Assembly: GCA_000719025.1 (NCBI GenBank)
Contig: JODP01000013.1
Location: 372,001 to 436,000, forward strand
Direction of reading: 5' to 3'
DNA length: 64,000 bases
Source of the DNA: Kineosporia aurantiaca JCM 3230
GTDB taxonomy: Bacteria; Actinomycetota; Actinomycetes; Actinomycetales; Kineosporiaceae
Notes under the pieces: generated by a model
Seen by the model: the letters and a program-made list of their open reading frames with translations, nothing else
What the model was told of the DNA's origin: nothing
Databases searched by the model: none
Program-made: the position numbers and the translations under genes
Part shown: one piece after another, positions 35,253-42,992 of the stretch
Layout: the number at the start of each line of letters is the position of its first letter
Numbering within the stretch: position 1 is the first letter of the stretch

Positions 35253-35663
35253 ATGCAGCCGCAAGTAGACGTTGAGGCGTCCGTTCAGCTGCGTCTTGTG
35301 GTCGCAGACGCCGATGCCGTGCCCCTTCCCGTGAGCCTGCGGTACGGCGCTGCCGACCCGTATGCAGTCCGGGCCGTGTTCTCCGGTGACGGCATGGAGG
35401 TCGAGTGGGTCTTCGCCCGCGACCTGCTGCGCACCGGTCTCACCACGCCGATCGGCGACGGTGACGTTCATGTCTGGCCCTCCTGGGGCACCGGTCGGGA
35501 ACTGGTCATGATCAGCCTGACCTCGCCCGACGGCCAGGCCGTCCTGGAGGCGGGCGCCGACGACGTCCGCACCTTCCTGGACCGCACGGCCGCCGTCGTG
35601 CCGGACGGCGAGGAGAGCCTGTACCTGGATCTCGACGCCGCCGTGGCCCGGCTGCTCACCTGA
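35253..35663 (+). CDS. ssgB: SsgA-like sporulation and cell-division regulator
   Basis: 136-residue SALP-family protein (e.g. VQLRLVVADADAVPLPVSLRY; DPYAVRAVFSGDGMEVEWVFARDLL; GDGDVHVWPS). SsgB-type proteins are confined to morphologically complex actinobacteria and recruit FtsZ to future septa during sporulation. The close match in length and in the DPYAV region favours SsgB, the universal member, over the specialised SsgA-G set. The gene stands alone with about 230 bases of non-coding DNA before it. Confidence 0.85.
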   Translation: MQPQVDVEASVQLRLVVADADAVPLPVSLRYGAADPYAVRAVFSGDGMEVEWVFARDLLRTGLTTPIGDGDVHVWPSWGTGRELVMISLTSPDGQAVLEAGADDVRTFLDRTAAVVPDGEESLYLDLDAAVARLLT

Positions 35664-35884
35664 TCCACCCCTCCGGGAACCATCCGCACCTCCCCGCTCC
35701 ACCGTTCATCGGCCCCACACCCCATGAACGTTGATCCACCCTCGTCTGATCCGCACTTCTGCTTCGCACTTCCGGCCGGCGGTCGGCGACCTCTCCCCCG
35801 TTGAGGTCACCGGCCCGCCGCCGGCGGCGTCACCCGGAGTTCAGGCCCCGGTCCAGCGCCCGTTCACGACGCCGACGCATCCGG

Positions 35885-35937
35885 TTGGACTTGATGGCCG
35901 GGGTTCGGATAACTTACTCAGGCACCGAACGACAGGG
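35885..35937 (+). promoter_or_regulatory. tRNA promoter and leader element
   Basis: TTGGAC (35885-35890) and GATAAC (35908-35913), 17 bases apart, form a candidate -35/-10 pair upstream of the Gly-Cys-Val tRNA trio. Just downstream is GCACCGAACGACAGGG (35922-35937), an element shared with the leaders of the other two plus-strand tRNA loci in this window. The rest of the 35664-35971 gap shows nothing recognisable. Confidence 0.5.
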
Positions 35938-35971
35938 CGGGCCGCGAGGCCGGTTCTGAAGTTGGAGGCAT

Positions 35972-36044
35972 GCGGACGTAGCTCAGTTGGTAGAGCATCA
36001 CCTTGCCAAGGTGAGGGTCGCGAGTTCGAGTCTCGTCGTCCGCT
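35972..36044 (+). tRNA. tRNA-Gly (GCC)
   Basis: 73-base cloverleaf: acceptor GCGGACG/CGTCCGC, anticodon loop TTGCCAA giving GCC, discriminator T, CCA not encoded. First of a Gly-Cys-Val trio that recurs, apparently base-identical, at 48723. Confidence 0.96.
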
Positions 36045-36065
36045 CGGAGGCCCACCAAGCCTCGC

Positions 36066-36136
36066 GGTGGAGTGGCCGAGAGGCGAGGCAACGGACTGCA
36101 AATCCGTGTACACGGGTTCAAATCCCGTCTCCACCT
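36066..36136 (+). tRNA. tRNA-Cys (GCA)
   Basis: 71-base cloverleaf: acceptor GGTGGAG/CTCCACC, anticodon loop CTGCAAA giving GCA, discriminator T, CCA not encoded. Second gene of the trio, 21 bases after tRNA-Gly. Confidence 0.96.
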
Positions 36137-36163
36137 CAATCACAGGTTCCCCACTGTGGACGA

Positions 36164-36235
36164 GGGCGATTAGCTCAGTGGGAGAGCGCTTCCTTGACAC
36201 GGAAGAGGTCACTGGTTCAATCCCAGTATCGCCCA
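36164..36235 (+). tRNA. tRNA-Val (GAC)
   Basis: 72-base cloverleaf: acceptor GGGCGAT/ATCGCCC, anticodon loop TTGACAC giving GAC, discriminator A. Unlike its neighbours it is followed by an encoded CCA (36236-36238). Last gene of the trio. Confidence 0.96.
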
Positions 36236-36261
36236 CCAGCAGGTCTGTAGCTCAGAAGATC

Positions 36262-36297
36262 GAAGCGCCGGAAGCATCTTCCGGCGCTTCTTTCGTT
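36262..36297 (+). terminator. terminator of first tRNA trio
   Basis: Perfect 13-bp stem (36262-36274 with 36278-36290) with a 3-base loop, followed by TTTCGTTT. It lies 24 bases after the encoded CCA of tRNA-Val. Confidence 0.85.
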
Positions 36298-36312
36298 TAC
36301 GGGCCCAAAGGC

Positions 36313-37497
36313 TCAGAAGTCACCCGCAGCGCGGCGCATCTCCCCCAGGTACTCGAACACCGCCGTCAATCCGGCCGGTGACAGGCCCGGATCGGCGAAC
36401 ACCCCGGCGTTCAGATCCTCCGTGGCCGCCAGGGCGAGTTTTCTCCCAGCATCGGTGATCTCGGCCAGGGTCGCCCGACGGTCAGTCGGGTGCGAAAGCC
36501 GACGGACCAGTCCGGCCGTCTCGAGCCGGTCCACGGCGTTGGTGACGCTGGTCGGGTGCACCTGCAGCCGCTCCCCGATCTTGGCCAGGGGCAGGGATCC
36601 GGCGCGGCTGAAGTACAGCAGCATGAGCACCTCGTACCGGGCGAAGGTCACGCCGTGCTCCCGTAGGGCGGACTCCACCCGCGACAGAGCGATCTGCTGG
36701 GCCCGCATGAGCGAAGTAATGGCGGCCATGCCGTCCGCGCTCCCCTCCCAGCCGTGCGCGGCCCACTGGCGGCGAGCCTCGGCGATGGGGTCGAGCGAGA
36801 GGGACGGCCGAGGGACGCTGGGACGCTCGGCGGGCGGCGCCGGGGACAAGGAAACAGGGGCGAGCCGGTCCGACCAAGCCTGACGGACCTCAGTCAGCAC
36901 AGATTCGACGTCCGTCGCCGTACTCATCACGACCACCGTGGTCCCGGAAGAGTTCTGATTCGGGGGTAGCAGCGCCCGGTCCATCGCGGCCTTGAACGCG
37001 CCCCGCGGATCGTCCTCATCCCCCCGCAACCAGCTCCGCAGCACATGGTTGTGCGCGGTGATCACCGCTGCCGCGATCAGTTCCGCTTGCAACGCATCGG
37101 CCGGCTCCTGCACGTGTTGGGCGAAGAGCCGCAGATAACGCTGCTCGTTGATCACTTCCCGGTCCCGCAGGGCAGGCACCACGCTAGTCAGTCGGTAGCG
37201 GGCGCGGGCCGTCTCGCCCTCGTGCAGGTAGTGCTCCAACACCAAGCCGGCGGCCTCTCGCAGGGCAGTCCGCCACGTGGCTGCGGTAGCCGTCTCCAGC
37301 CGGGCCTCGACGCGGGGTAGCAGCACCTCGTGGTCGGGGAGGGCGACATCTTCCTTACTGCCGAAGGTGCGGAAGAAGGTGGTGCGGCCAGTGCCTGCCC
37401 GGGAGACGATCTGGTCGACGGTGGTCGCGTCGTACCCCTGCTCCTCGAACAGCTCCAAGGCGGCCGCGATGAGTCGCTCACGGACCGGTGGCTTCAT
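36313..37497 (-). CDS. TetR-MarR fusion transcriptional regulator
   Basis: 394 residues carrying two complete DNA-binding regulators in one chain. Residues about 1-190 are TetR type (ELFEEQGYDATTVDQIVSRAGTGRTTFFRTF); about 240-394 are MarR type (LPLAKIGERLQVHPTSVTNAVDRLETAGLVRRLSHPTDRRA). The junction near residues 185-195 (TTVVVMSTATDVESV) looks like an old MarR start read through from TetR. It lies downstream of icmF on the same strand, separated by a strong hairpin. TetR and MarR genes beside mutase genes are familiar; the fusion is unusual. Targets unknown. Confidence 0.9.
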   Translation of the reverse strand: MKPPVRERLIAAALELFEEQGYDATTVDQIVSRAGTGRTTFFRTFGSKEDVALPDHEVLLPRVEARLETATAATWRTALREAAGLVLEHYLHEGETARARYRLTSVVPALRDREVINEQRYLRLFAQHVQEPADALQAELIAAAVITAHNHVLRSWLRGDEDDPRGAFKAAMDRALLPPNQNSSGTTVVVMSTATDVESVLTEVRQAWSDRLAPVSLSPAPPAERPSVPRPSLSLDPIAEARRQWAAHGWEGSADGMAAITSLMRAQQIALSRVESALREHGVTFARYEVLMLLYFSRAGSLPLAKIGERLQVHPTSVTNAVDRLETAGLVRRLSHPTDRRATLAEITDAGRKLALAATEDLNAGVFADPGLSPAGLTAVFEYLGEMRRAAGDF

Positions 37498-37511
37498 TCG
37501 ACGAGAGTATC

Positions 37512-37549
37512 TTGGTACCCAGTTCCTTCACAGAGATTCTCAGTACCAA
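37512..37549. promoter_or_regulatory. candidate operator of the TetR-MarR gene
   Basis: Inverted elements TTGGTAC (37512-37518) and GTACCAA (37543-37549), 24 bases apart, in the short region just upstream of the fusion regulator start. Each includes a GGTAC core. Position suggests autoregulation; unproven. Confidence 0.35.
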
Positions 37550-37555
37550 AAGTGA

Positions 37556-37596
37556 GGACGCCCGCCCCGTCACCAAAAGGTGCGGGGCGGGCGTCC
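37556..37596 (-). terminator. terminator downstream of icmF
   Basis: Perfect 14-bp GC-rich stem (37556-37569 with 37583-37596) with an inner CACC/GGTG pairing and an AAAA loop, 15 bases after the icmF stop. It separates icmF from the TetR-MarR gene on the same strand. There is no long T-run on the minus strand. Confidence 0.7.
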
Positions 37597-37611
37597 TTCA
37601 TTGGAAGGCTC

Positions 37612-40600
37612 CTACACATTGCGCCGGAACTGCCCGCCGATCTCGAAGAACGCGTCCGAGATCTGCCCCAGCGAGCAGCTCCGCACTGCGTTCATCAACT
37701 CGTCGAAGACGTTCCCGCCGGACATTGCCACCTCTTTCAGTCGGGCCAGAGCAGCGGGCGCCGTGTCCCGGTGCCGCGCGTGGAACTCGGCCAGCCGGTC
37801 CAGCTGGGACTGCTTTTCAGCCTCGGTCGCCCGCGCCAGTTCCACCGTCTGGATGCCCGCCTCGTCCGAGTCGGGCGCCAGGAACGTGTTGACCCCGACG
37901 ATGGGCAGTGTGCCGTCGTGCTTGCGCTGCTCGTAGAGCATCGACTCGTCCTGGATCCGTCCGCGCTGATAGCCGGTCTCCATTGCTCCGAGCACTCCAC
38001 CGCGCTCGGAGATCCGGTCGAACTCGGCCAGCACCGCCTCCTCGACGAGATCGGTCAGCTCCTCAATGACGAACGAGCCCTGCAGGGGGTTCTCGTTGCC
38101 GGCCAGGCCCCACTCGCGGTCGATGATCATCTGGATGGCCAGGGCGCGGCGCACCGAGTGCGCGGTGGGGGTGGTGACCGCCTCGTCATAAGCGTTGGTG
38201 TGCAGGCTGTTCGCGTTGTCATAGATCGCGCACAGGGCCTGGAGCGTGGTGCGGATGTCGTTGAAGTCCATCTCCTGCGCGTGCAGCGAGCGGCCCGAGG
38301 TCTGCACGTGGTACTTCAGCTTCTGCGAGCGCTCGCCCGCGCCGTACTTCTCCTTCATCGCGATCGCCCAGATCCGGCGGGCGACCCGGCCGATCACCGA
38401 GTACTCCGCGTCCATCCCGTTGGAGAAGAAGAACGAGAGGTTGGGCACGAAGTCGTCGATGCTCATCCCCCGGGCCAGGTACGACTCCACGTAGGTGAAC
38501 CCGTTGGCCAGGGTGAAGGCGAGCTGGCTGATCGGGTTGGCCCCGGCTTCGGCGATGTGATAGCCGGAGATCGAGACCGAGTAGAAGTTGCGGACCTGCT
38601 GGTCGATGAACCACTGCTGGATGTCGGCCATGCAGCGCAGGGCGAACTCGGTGGAGAAGATGCAGGTGTTCTGCCCCTGGTCCTCCTTGAGGATGTCGGC
38701 CTGCACGGTGCCTCGGACGTTGGCCAGCACCCAGGACCGGATCTGGGCCGCCTCCTCCGGGTCCGGCTCGCGGTTCTCCTTCTCCCGGAAAGCCTCCAAC
38801 CGCTGGTCGATCGCGGTGTTCAGGAACATCGCCAGGATTGTCGGGGCCGGGCCGTTGATGGTCATCGACACCGATGTGGCCGGCGCGCAGAGGTCGAAGC
38901 CGGAGTAGAGCACCTTTACGTCGTCCAGCGTGGCGACCGAGACCCCCGAAGTGCCGACCTTGCCGTAGATGTCGGGACGCAGGTCTGGATCGCGCCCGTA
39001 GAGGGTGACCGAGTCGAACGCCGTGGACAGACGGGTGGCCTCGTTACCCGAGGAGAGCAGCTTGAACCGGCGGTTGGTGCGGAACGGGTCACCTTCACCG
39101 GCGAACATCCGGGCCGGGGCCTCGCCTTCTCGCTTGAACGGGAAAACCCCGGCGGTGAAGGGGAAATGGCCCGGAAGGTTCTCCCGACGCAAGAAGCTCA
39201 CCAGCTCGGCCTGTTCACGGGTGCGGGGTAGGGCCACCCGGCGCACGGCGTTGCCCGAGAGCGTCTCGCGGGTCAGCGGCGTGCGGATCTCCTTGTCCCG
39301 GACCCGGTAGACGTATTCGCTGCCTGAGTACTGCTCCACCCGCTGTGGCCAGGTCTCCAGCAGTTCGCGCACCTCCGGCAGGAGGTCGCGGGTGACGTCT
39401 GCCTCCAGTTCGCGCACACGTTCGGCGGCCGGGTCGTTCTGCAGCAGCTCCAAAGTCGTCTGTAGGCCCTGCAGTCGCCGGGCTACGTCGGCCTGGGCCT
39501 GCGTTGTCTGGTGGTACTCGTGAACCGTCTCGGCGATCTCGGCCAGGTATCGCGTGCGCGACGGAGGAAGCACCGGGCTCAGCCCGCTGGAGGCCCGCAC
39601 GTCCACCCGCGGCAGAATTCCGGCGCCGGCGGGCAGGCCTTTCTCGATTAGCAGCCCGTTCAGGTACTGGTAGAGCGCGGTCACCCCGTCGTCGTTGAAG
39701 CGGGCGGCGCTGGTGCCGAACACCGGCATCTGCGACCAGGGAACCCCGAACTCCTCGCGGTTGCGGACGAGTTGGCGGGCCACGTCGCGGCGCGCGTCCT
39801 CCGCCCCGCGCCGCTCGAACTTGTTGATCGCCACCGCGTCGGCGAAGTCCAGCATGTCGATCTTCTCGAGCTGCGAGGCGGCGCCGAACTCCGGCGTCAT
39901 CACGTAGAGCGAGACGTCGGCGAACCCGACCACGCCCGCATCGCCCTGGCCGATGCCCGGGGTCTCGATGATGATCAGGTCGAATCCGGCGGCCTTGACG
40001 GAATTGAGGATGTCCTCGAAGTGGCCGGGTACCTGGGAGCCGGCCCCGCGGGTGGCCAGGGAGCGGAAGTAGGTGTGCGCCCCCGCGCCGGTCTCCAGGG
40101 CGTTCATCCGGATCCGGTCCCCCAGCAGGGCCCCTCCCCCGCGCCGGCGGGTCGGGTCGATCGCCAGCACGGCGATCCGCAGCTTGTCCTCCTGATCGAG
40201 CTGGAAGCGCCGCAGCAGCTCGTCGGTCAGGGACGACTTGCCGGAACCGCCGGTGCCGGTGATCCCCAGGACCGGCGCCGCCCGGGACGCCGCCACCGAA
40301 CCCAGCGTCGCGGCCAGCTGCCGATCGGCCCCGGCCTCCAGCACGGTGATCGCCCGGGCCAGGGCGGCCGGATCACCGGCCAGCACCGCCTCGGGATCCG
40401 GGCCGGACGCGGCGAGATCGACGTCGGCCGCCCGGATCAGCTGGTTGATCATGCCCGGCAGGCCGTACCGCTGGCCGTCTTCCGGGGAGAAGATCGTCAC
40501 GCCCCTCTCGCGCAGCCGGGCGATCTCCTCCGGCACGATGACGCCGCCGCCCCCGCCGAACACCTGGACGTGCCCCGCCCCGGCCTCGGCCAGCCGATCG

Positions 40601-40848
40601 ACCAGGTAGCCGAAATACTCAACGTGCCCGCCCTGATAGGACGAGATGGCCACGCCCTGCACGTCCTCCTCCAGCGCGGCCCGTACCACGGTGTCCACGC
40701 TGCGGTCGTGCCCCAGGTGCACCACCTCGGCCCCCTGGGCCTGGAGCAGCCGGCGCATCACGTTGATGGCGGCGTCGTGCCCGTCGAACAGGCTGGCGGC
40801 GGTCACGAACCGGACCGGGTGCACCGGGACGTACAGTTCGGCGGCCAT
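37612..40848 (-). CDS. icmF: fused isobutyryl-CoA mutase (IcmF)
   Basis: 1078-residue B12 enzyme interconverting isobutyryl-CoA and n-butyryl-CoA. Order: cobalamin-binding domain with lower-ligand H24 in SLFDGHDAAIN (residues 1-150), MeaI-type G-protein chaperone with P-loop GTGGSGKSS (K204; about 190-430), a linker, then the acyl-CoA mutase barrel. Length and order match IcmF (~1090). ATG 40848 has GGGGGA upstream; ATG 40899 is an alternative. It stands at the head of a unit followed, after a hairpin, by the TetR-MarR regulator. It links valine/branched fatty-acid and butyrate carbon. Confidence 0.95.
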   Translation of the reverse strand: MAAELYVPVHPVRFVTAASLFDGHDAAINVMRRLLQAQGAEVVHLGHDRSVDTVVRAALEEDVQGVAISSYQGGHVEYFGYLVDRLAEAGAGHVQVFGGGGGVIVPEEIARLRERGVTIFSPEDGQRYGLPGMINQLIRAADVDLAASGPDPEAVLAGDPAALARAITVLEAGADRQLAATLGSVAASRAAPVLGITGTGGSGKSSLTDELLRRFQLDQEDKLRIAVLAIDPTRRRGGGALLGDRIRMNALETGAGAHTYFRSLATRGAGSQVPGHFEDILNSVKAAGFDLIIIETPGIGQGDAGVVGFADVSLYVMTPEFGAASQLEKIDMLDFADAVAINKFERRGAEDARRDVARQLVRNREEFGVPWSQMPVFGTSAARFNDDGVTALYQYLNGLLIEKGLPAGAGILPRVDVRASSGLSPVLPPSRTRYLAEIAETVHEYHQTTQAQADVARRLQGLQTTLELLQNDPAAERVRELEADVTRDLLPEVRELLETWPQRVEQYSGSEYVYRVRDKEIRTPLTRETLSGNAVRRVALPRTREQAELVSFLRRENLPGHFPFTAGVFPFKREGEAPARMFAGEGDPFRTNRRFKLLSSGNEATRLSTAFDSVTLYGRDPDLRPDIYGKVGTSGVSVATLDDVKVLYSGFDLCAPATSVSMTINGPAPTILAMFLNTAIDQRLEAFREKENREPDPEEAAQIRSWVLANVRGTVQADILKEDQGQNTCIFSTEFALRCMADIQQWFIDQQVRNFYSVSISGYHIAEAGANPISQLAFTLANGFTYVESYLARGMSIDDFVPNLSFFFSNGMDAEYSVIGRVARRIWAIAMKEKYGAGERSQKLKYHVQTSGRSLHAQEMDFNDIRTTLQALCAIYDNANSLHTNAYDEAVTTPTAHSVRRALAIQMIIDREWGLAGNENPLQGSFVIEELTDLVEEAVLAEFDRISERGGVLGAMETGYQRGRIQDESMLYEQRKHDGTLPIVGVNTFLAPDSDEAGIQTVELARATEAEKQSQLDRLAEFHARHRDTAPAALARLKEVAMSGGNVFDELMNAVRSCSLGQISDAFFEIGGQFRRNV

Positions 40849-40962
40849 GCCGTTCCCCCACTTCGTCACTTCGTCGGACGAGGATTGGTCTAGCTTCATA
40901 TACTAGGACGTCCGAGGAACCCCGGGCCAGAGGACGTGGTCAACAGCGCCCCGACAATCTGC

Positions 40963-40989
40963 TAGATTTTGGGACACCGAAGGACAGGG
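40963..40989 (+). promoter_or_regulatory. tRNA-Gly(TCC) promoter -10 and leader element
   Basis: TAGATT (40963-40968) as -10 with TCAACA 17 bases upstream as a weak -35, then ACACCGAAGGACAGGG (40974-40989), nearly identical to the leader elements at 35922 and 48682. Located about 30 bases before the tRNA. Confidence 0.55.
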
Positions 40990-41019
40990 ACGGTTCACCG
41001 GACCGGTTCGGCGGCGCAA

Positions 41020-41092
41020 GCGGATGTAGCTCAGTTGGTAGAGCGCCACCCTTCCAGGGTGAAGGTCGCGTGTTCGATCCTCGCCGTCCGCT
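41020..41092 (+). tRNA. tRNA-Gly (TCC)
   Basis: 73-base cloverleaf: acceptor GCGGATG/CGTCCGC with one G-T type pair, anticodon loop CTTCCAG giving TCC (codon GGA), discriminator T, CCA not encoded. Single-gene transcript ending at the terminator that starts 8 bases on. Confidence 0.95.
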
Positions 41093-41099
41093 CGGTATC

Positions 41100-41136
41100 A
41101 GAGAAGGCCCGAAGCCCACGCTTCGGGCCTTCTCTC
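41100..41136 (+). terminator. terminator of tRNA-Gly(TCC)
   Basis: Perfect stem of 14-15 bp (41101-41114 with 41121-41134) around a 6-base loop, followed by TCGTT. Directly after the tRNA. Confidence 0.9.
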
Positions 41137-41268
41137 GTTGCGCCGGTTCGACTGAATCGGGCTCCAGTGTCAGTTCAGAGCCGTGCGATTCGCTGGAACG
41201 GCTCGACCGGGTGAAGGAGTAGCCGGACCGAGCCGTTCATTGCCGGATCGAGAACCGGAGGTGCTGTC

Positions 41269-41292
41269 ATGTCCATGACCCCCGACTGGTGA
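41269..41292 (+). CDS. possible seven-residue peptide ORF (MSMTPDW)
   Basis: A very short reading frame, ATG 41269 to TGA 41292, encoding MSMTPDW, preceded by a strong ribosome binding site (GGAGG, 41257-41261, 7-base spacing) and followed 7 bases later by a 13-bp GC-rich stem-loop. No gene is co-oriented immediately downstream, so a leader-peptide role is not supported; it could be chance. Protein-level existence unproven. Confidence 0.25.
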   Translation: MSMTPDW

Positions 41293-41298
41293 CCCGAC

Positions 41299-41337
41299 GG
41301 CCGGCGGCGGCTCCGCGAACAGCGGCCGCCGCCGGCC
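41299..41337 (-). terminator. stem-loop downstream of FAD monooxygenase
   Basis: Perfect 13-bp GC-only stem (41299-41311 with 41325-41337), 13-base loop. It lies 15 bases beyond the stop of the minus-strand monooxygenase gene and could terminate it; no T-run. Confidence 0.55.
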
Positions 41338-41351
41338 CCCGGCCCGTCCTT

Positions 41352-42698
41352 TCAGGCCGCGGTCTCCACCCGGCTGACGATCGCCGGGGCGAACAGCGCA
41401 GACGGTGGGTCCATCAGCTGGGCCACCCGCAGGAAGGCGGTGGCCAGCTCTGGGTCCTGGGCCGCGGCCCGGCGCAGGCGGGCCAGGTACGGCTCGTGCG
41501 TGGTGTCCAGGGTCGAGCGGTCACCGACGGCCTGCGGGAACCGCAGATCGGTGGAGACCACGATGGACCAGGGCACGTCGATCAGCGCGGACGCCTCGGC
41601 GAAGAACGCCCGGGACAGGTCCTCAGTGCCCTCCTTCAGCAGCCGGGCCAGCAGCAGCGCCTCCAGCGCGGCCACGGTCATCCCCTGGCCGTACACCGGG
41701 TTGAACGCGCACATGGCGTCGCCGACGACCAGGAAACCCTCCGGAATGCGGGGCATCCGGTCGTAGCGGACCCGGACGCTGGCCGGTGAGCGCATCTTCA
41801 GCGGCTCCCCGAGCGGTTCGGCGTCGCGGATGACGGTGGCCACGTCCGGGCTGTCCAGATCGGCCACGAAGTCGAGCATTCCCTGGTCATCGGTCGGCGG
41901 TACCTCGCCGAACCGGCCGGTGATCGTGGCGATCCAGCTGTCGTCCTCCTGGGCCAGGACGAAGGCGCTGCGCGGCTTTCCGGGGTACGACCCGACCGAG
42001 GTTCCGCACCGGCCCTCCAGGTGGAATGGATGACGCCGGTAGCGACGGGTCACATAGGTCACCTGAGTCTCGATCCGCTCTTCGTCGACCGGCTCGAAAC
42101 CCAGCTGTTCCAGCCAGTACCGGGAGCGGGCGCCGCGCCCGGAGGCGTCCACCACCAGGTCGGCCCCCTCGATCACCGCGGGCCGGCCGCCCCGGACCAC
42201 CTGGACCCCGGTGATCCGCCCGTCGCCGCCGGCGTCCGTCGGTCCGGTGACCAGCCCGGTCACCACGTGGTCGGCCCGAATCCGGACGTTGGCCAGGGCC
42301 GCCACCCGCCGGCGGACGGTGAACTCCAGCAGCGGCCGGCTCGGCGCCATCGCCAGCATGCCGGACGGGCCGGCCGCCAGCGGACGTCCGTCCACCCACC
42401 ACTGCAGGCCTTCCTGCACGTCGAAGACCGGTGCGCCCAGCCGGGTCAGCTCCTCGCTGAACCCCTCGAGCAACTCGTCCATCGCCTCCCGCCCCCGGGC
42501 CAGCAGGCCGTGCACATGGCCGCTCTGGGGCACCCCCTTGCGCACCATCGGCAGGTCCGGGAGCTCGTCCCGCTCCAGCACCAGCACTTCCTCGAACGAC
42601 TCACTCAGGGATCTCGCGGCCAGCAGCCCGGCCACCGAGGCCCCGACGACCACGGCTCGTCCGTGTTTTGTCTTCAGCACCCGACGAACGCTAGGCAT
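41352..42698 (-). CDS. FAD-dependent monooxygenase/oxidoreductase
   Basis: 448-residue flavoprotein. N-terminal dinucleotide-binding motif (AVVVGASVAGLLAARSL, about 15-31), a later DG/GD region (FLVVGDAMCAFNPVYGQGMTVAALEA, about 320-345) that contacts the FAD, and an Arg-rich substrate half. It resembles the group A aromatic-hydroxylase fold and tryptophan-halogenase-like relatives but lacks a halogenase lysine motif that I can see. Substrate unknown. Alone on its strand; divergent from the MFS gene. Confidence 0.82.
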   Translation of the reverse strand: MPSVRRVLKTKHGRAVVVGASVAGLLAARSLSESFEEVLVLERDELPDLPMVRKGVPQSGHVHGLLARGREAMDELLEGFSEELTRLGAPVFDVQEGLQWWVDGRPLAAGPSGMLAMAPSRPLLEFTVRRRVAALANVRIRADHVVTGLVTGPTDAGGDGRITGVQVVRGGRPAVIEGADLVVDASGRGARSRYWLEQLGFEPVDEERIETQVTYVTRRYRRHPFHLEGRCGTSVGSYPGKPRSAFVLAQEDDSWIATITGRFGEVPPTDDQGMLDFVADLDSPDVATVIRDAEPLGEPLKMRSPASVRVRYDRMPRIPEGFLVVGDAMCAFNPVYGQGMTVAALEALLLARLLKEGTEDLSRAFFAEASALIDVPWSIVVSTDLRFPQAVGDRSTLDTTHEPYLARLRRAAAQDPELATAFLRVAQLMDPPSALFAPAIVSRVETAA

Positions 42699-42992
42699 CC
42701 CGAGTTGACCGCAAATGTAAGGAGACTGGACACGGTCCGGCCGCTGACTTCCTCGTCAGGCCCGACCGGACCGCCGGATTCACCAGTCGGCGCGCATCTT
42801 CCGGCCTCCTTCCGGCTCGGGAGTGGTCGGCCCTCATTCAACGAAGTCGCTCTGAACCAGGACTGGACCGGCAGTTCCCGGCCGGCCCGAACCGGCCTGC
42901 GAACCAGCCGGACCCCGGCCGGGCGGGGAAGTGGTTCTTCACAAGCCGGTGCGAGATTGACCCGGAGCCGTCGGATTCGAAGGAGCCGCCCC

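Noticed and set aside
40849..40962. Cobalamin riboswitch upstream of icmF
   Set aside because: The leader is about 110 bases or less before the tRNA-Gly promoter region and shows no B12-box-like sequence.
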